54,071 nt of DNA from Akkermansiaceae bacterium (lineage in GTDB: Bacteria; Verrucomicrobiota; Verrucomicrobiia; Verrucomicrobiales; Akkermansiaceae), in the NCBI GenBank assembly GCA_903827375.1, contig CAIKHZ010000067.1, forward strand, positions 1 through 54,071. The letters run 5' to 3'. This document shows positions 51,292 to 54,071 of the stretch, in pieces; positions within the stretch are counted from its first letter, which is position 1; each line of letters starts with the position of its first letter. The notes under the pieces are model-generated. The model was given only the letters and a program-made list of their open reading frames with translations. It ran no database searches and was not told where the DNA came from. The translations under genes and the position numbers were made by a program.

Positions 51292-52386
51292 GTGACACCT
51301 CTTGCTGGTTGCGAAAAGTCTTTCTCCAAACAATCCTTTTTGGAAGATTGGAATGGTTCTTTGAAGAACTCCAACTCACGACTGACCGCTGATGTCTTTA
51401 CGCCGTCGCTTGCCATCTGCAGCGATCTCGATGAGACGCCGGACGCGGCAACCTATTTCGAGTTGATTCGCTTCCTTAATACGACCGAGGAAACCACCAT
51501 GGGTCCGGGTGTGGGACTTGAAGTTGGCAATACGATCTACTTCGACATGGCTCCAGGGCATTTCTCTTATTGGAACGCCTCGGAGGCCGAACGTGAAAAG
51601 ATCCGCTCGCTGATCCGGAGCGGCTACATCGACTGCCTCCATTCCTACGGCGATCTGGCGACGGCCCGGGCCCATGCTGGGCGTGCGCTTGATGAATTGG
51701 TGAAGCACGACTGCTGGATCCCTGTGTGGGTGGATCACGCCGTAGCTCCGACGAACTTCGGGGCCGACATCATGCAAGGCCACGGCGATGAACAGGGCCA
51801 TCCGGCCTATCATGCCGACCTGAGCATGAGTTATGGTATCCGCCACGTCTGGCGAGGACGGGTCACCAGTGTGATCGGCCAGGACCGGCCTTTTAGTTTG
51901 CGTTCGATTGGATCCGCTCGCCATCCGCTCGCCTCAATCGGCACGCTGGCGAAGGAAGCGGCTAAACAAATCCTCGCTCGGAGAGGTCACGCAAAATACA
52001 TGCCACAAGCTGGCAATCCCTTGGTCGTCGAAACGTCACTGCGCGACGGCCAACCGGTCCGTGAACTCATCCGCTGCAATCCATCCTGGGGCAGCGTCAG
52101 TTGCCACGACCGCGGCGACGAAATCCACGAAGTGCTGACGCGCCGTTTCCTTGATCGGCTCGTCGAACGCCAGGCCCCCTGCATCCTCTATACTCATTTC
52201 GGCAAGCTCGGGCGGGGCGCAACCCCTCATCGCTTTCAACCCGCAGTGGTCAAGGCATTCCGCCTGCTCGCCGAGTATCATCATAGCGGCAAGCTCCGAG
52301 CTACCACCACCGCCCGCCTGCTAGATGCGCATGCGGCAGGGTGGCAGACCGGTCCGCTGGAGCCTCTGGTGTTTCCAGATCTGTAA
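51292..52386 (+). CDS. Polysaccharide deacetylase-superfamily-like protein
   Basis: 364-residue protein of a poorly described group. AICSDLDETPDAATYFELIRFLN opens the domain with an Asp pair like the CE4 metal site, GVGLEVGNTIYFDMAPGHFSYW follows, HSYGDLATARAHA supplies a possible His ligand, VWVDHAVAPTNFG another, and ILYTHFGKLG ends the core. I recognise this as a deacetylase-like barrel that recurs in polysaccharide clusters, but the reaction is unknown. The only near start is GTG 51292, and the first ~30 residues have no clear match. TTG 51340 is an alternative. Confidence 0.65.
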   Translation: MTPLAGCEKSFSKQSFLEDWNGSLKNSNSRLTADVFTPSLAICSDLDETPDAATYFELIRFLNTTEETTMGPGVGLEVGNTIYFDMAPGHFSYWNASEAEREKIRSLIRSGYIDCLHSYGDLATARAHAGRALDELVKHDCWIPVWVDHAVAPTNFGADIMQGHGDEQGHPAYHADLSMSYGIRHVWRGRVTSVIGQDRPFSLRSIGSARHPLASIGTLAKEAAKQILARRGHAKYMPQAGNPLVVETSLRDGQPVRELIRCNPSWGSVSCHDRGDEIHEVLTRRFLDRLVERQAPCILYTHFGKLGRGATPHRFQPAVVKAFRLLAEYHHSGKLRATTTARLLDAHAAGWQTGPLEPLVFPDL

Positions 52387-52523
52387 CAGCGAAGACAGGG
52401 TACATAGAGCAAGGCGTGAGACTGCTCTCCTTTGCGCATCACCCCTATCCTTCGACTTCTGATCTCTGCCTGCTGACTCCCCACTTCCTTTCAGTCATCC
52501 AAATTTCACACGATTTCTTCCAA

Positions 52524-53969
52524 ATGTCCTCTCGCCCTTCCATTCCCGAGACTGAAGCGGCCCCCGAAGACGGCCGCGAACGATTCGGTCGCAACGTAGC
52601 CTTTGCCTGGGGCGGCTATATGGTTAATGTGACTTCTGGCTTTATTATCCCCCGATTGATCAGTGATCAGTTGGGGCAAGTCACCCTCGGGGTTTGGGAC
52701 TTCGCTTGGAGCTTCGTTGCCTACTTCGGGCTCGTGCAGTTGGGAATGGGCGGCTCAATCAGTCGCTACGTCGCCTATTATCGTTCCAAGAATGATATTG
52801 CCGGCCTGAATCAATCGGTTTCGACCATTGCGGTCTTCCAGCGATTGATCGGTTGGCTGGCACTGGTGTTGGCGGTGGTATCCGCTTGGTGGATTCTGCC
52901 GTTCTTTGGCGTGCGCTTGGGAAATGCCCTTGGCACTGCGCGATGGGTCCTTCTGTTCCTAGGTGCAGAGATCGCCCTGACAATCTCCCTTTCGGTTTAC
53001 GGGGCGGTGGTCGTCGGCTGTCACCGATGGGACCTGCACAATACCATAAGTGCCGTGGCCTATGGCCTTAATGCGTTTGGAATGGTCGGCGTGCTGCTGC
53101 TCGGTGGCGGGCTTCCGGTCCTTGCTCTGGTTCACTGCTTGGTCATGGTCGGTTCTGAAGTGGTACGCTGGCGAGTGGCATACCTGGTCTGTCCGGATTT
53201 GCGGATTGATCATCACTTGGCATCATGGACCGATTTCAAGGAGCAGGGTCGTTACAGCATCAAATCCCTGATTCCCTCGATCTCTAATCTATTTTCCAAC
53301 CAAGCTCTGAGTTTGCTAATCACGGCATTTCTTGGCCCGGCAAGTCTCGCGGTGTTCTCGCGTTCGCGAAGCCTGATGGCCGCCCTTGGGACACTTGCGG
53401 TCAAGTTCGGCATGATTGTAGTTCCTACGGCCAGCGCCTTCCAGGCGCGGAATGACCAGCAGGCCTTGCGTTCCACCTTGCTTGCAACTCCGGCCATCAT
53501 TTCAAGTCTGGTTCTGCCGGTCCTGATCGCGCTCAGCGTGCTAGGGGATTTCTTGATCCGGGTATGGATGGGTGATGCCTATGTCTTACATGGTTTGGTG
53601 GTGATTCTCTGCGCCGGAACCTATGCCACACTCGTTCAGGAGCCGGTGTGGAGCCTGCTGTCCGGGATGAACCGACACGGTCGGATTGCGCTGGTCAAAC
53701 TGGGCGCTTCGGTGGGGTCAACTCTGCTTCTCACCGTGGGCTTTTGGTTCCTTCACTGGGGTTTGCTGGGTGCCGCCCTGTGCTTGGCCTTGCCGCAATT
53801 GCTGATGGATGGACTGGTAACGCCTTGGTATGCGTGCCATGTGGTCGGGGTTCCCAAGCGTCTCTTTCTCTGGCAGGTCTTCGTTCGCCCCATGCTCTGT
53901 GGCGCATCCTTCGGAGTGGCCTTGGCCGTCGGCTTCGAAGTGGTACCCAGCCTGTGGGCGGCGTTTTAG
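52524..53969 (+). CDS. Wzx-type polysaccharide flippase (MOP superfamily)
   Basis: 481-residue membrane protein with about 12-14 helices. The N-terminus GRNVAFAWGGYMVNVTSGFIIPRLISDQLGQVTLGVWDFAWSFVAYFGLVQLGMGGSISRYVAYY is the typical polysaccharide-biosynthesis (MATE-like) start, and the LPSISNLFSNQALSLLITAFLGPASLAVFSRSRSL region matches the second bundle. It should flip undecaprenyl-linked repeat units across the inner membrane for polymerisation by the Wzy-like protein. The start at ATG 52524 is where homology begins; an upstream open frame overlaps the previous gene. The last ~100 bases of the window after it hold no visible gene. Confidence 0.88.
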   Translation: MSSRPSIPETEAAPEDGRERFGRNVAFAWGGYMVNVTSGFIIPRLISDQLGQVTLGVWDFAWSFVAYFGLVQLGMGGSISRYVAYYRSKNDIAGLNQSVSTIAVFQRLIGWLALVLAVVSAWWILPFFGVRLGNALGTARWVLLFLGAEIALTISLSVYGAVVVGCHRWDLHNTISAVAYGLNAFGMVGVLLLGGGLPVLALVHCLVMVGSEVVRWRVAYLVCPDLRIDHHLASWTDFKEQGRYSIKSLIPSISNLFSNQALSLLITAFLGPASLAVFSRSRSLMAALGTLAVKFGMIVVPTASAFQARNDQQALRSTLLATPAIISSLVLPVLIALSVLGDFLIRVWMGDAYVLHGLVVILCAGTYATLVQEPVWSLLSGMNRHGRIALVKLGASVGSTLLLTVGFWFLHWGLLGAALCLALPQLLMDGLVTPWYACHVVGVPKRLFLWQVFVRPMLCGASFGVALAVGFEVVPSLWAAF

Positions 53970-54071
53970 AAAGCCGCTGAAGTGGGCGACTTGAACGTCG
54001 GATGGCGCTTGCGTTAGATCTTCTTCGAAAGCTTCTATCTAAACTCTTCTTCCTGCGTCTTCTTCTGGGTC

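Noticed and set aside
36047-53969. Exosortase-linked (PEP-CTERM) exopolysaccharide locus
   Set aside because: FemAB-like and deacetylase genes fit such loci, but no exosortase, PEP-CTERM protein or PrsK/PrsR-type pair is present in the window.

Overview
The window is GC-rich bacterial chromosome and most resembles Verrucomicrobiota. This is an inference from gene content: very large modular secreted proteins ending in a shared terminal module, an SHD1-domain esterase, a PQQ-type propeller joined to a glycosidase-like propeller, SASA-family acetylesterase genes, and start codons mostly without a Shine-Dalgarno sequence. No rRNA or other phylogenetic marker is present to prove it.

Layout. (1) 1-4522, housekeeping: a possible IS21-type element end at the left edge, leuB, a KhpA-like KH-domain protein, and a tight minus-strand operon queF-queC-queE-queD for the 7-deazaguanine (queuosine) precursor pathway. 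(2) 4858-7923, a secreted Ig-like repeat protein. (3) 8062-10018, tRNA-Ser(CGA) followed by a tyrosine recombinase cut off after its first catalytic arginine and then by decayed sequence with a discoidin-like fragment; this looks like the scar of an integrated element. (4) 10019-28966, an export-oriented block: an autotransporter-type repeat protein, an SHD1-esterase, a PQQ-propeller/GH43-GH130-like fusion, a SASA acetylesterase, and a 3481-residue protein combining a GH20 hexosaminidase with a zinc-metallopeptidase-like domain. Several modules are shared between these proteins. (5) 29218-34621, a redox block: pyruvate:ferredoxin oxidoreductase, a dihydroorotate-dehydrogenase-like flavoprotein, an Rrf2 regulator and a lone nuoA. 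(6) 34781-35398, a FixJ/LuxR-type response regulator with the strongest ribosome binding site seen here. (7) 36047 to the right edge, a Wzx/Wzy-type exopolysaccharide cluster.

The polysaccharide cluster reads as one pathway. It holds an initiating sugar-phosphate transferase; an acetyltransferase, oxidoreductase and aminotransferase which, with the later UDP-GlcNAc 2-epimerase, match the set known to make UDP-2,3-diacetamido-2,3-dideoxy uronic acids; a FemAB-like protein; a Wzc-like chain-length protein whose ATPase has lost its Walker A lysine; a deacetylase fused to a DUF354 glycosyltransferase-like domain; an O-antigen ligase/polymerase; further deacetylase-like proteins; a sulfotransferase; an AT-rich FkbM methyltransferase; and a Wzx flippase. 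The cluster probably continues past the right edge.

Most notable: the GH20 + metallopeptidase giant protein, a YDG repeat in it that appears to be split by a large insertion, the C-terminal module common to three secreted proteins, the degenerate BY-kinase-like ATPase, the deacetylase-DUF354 fusion, and an apparent excess of the pentamer CTAAC/GTTAG in coding sequence. All domain calls come from reading the translations; no database search was run.
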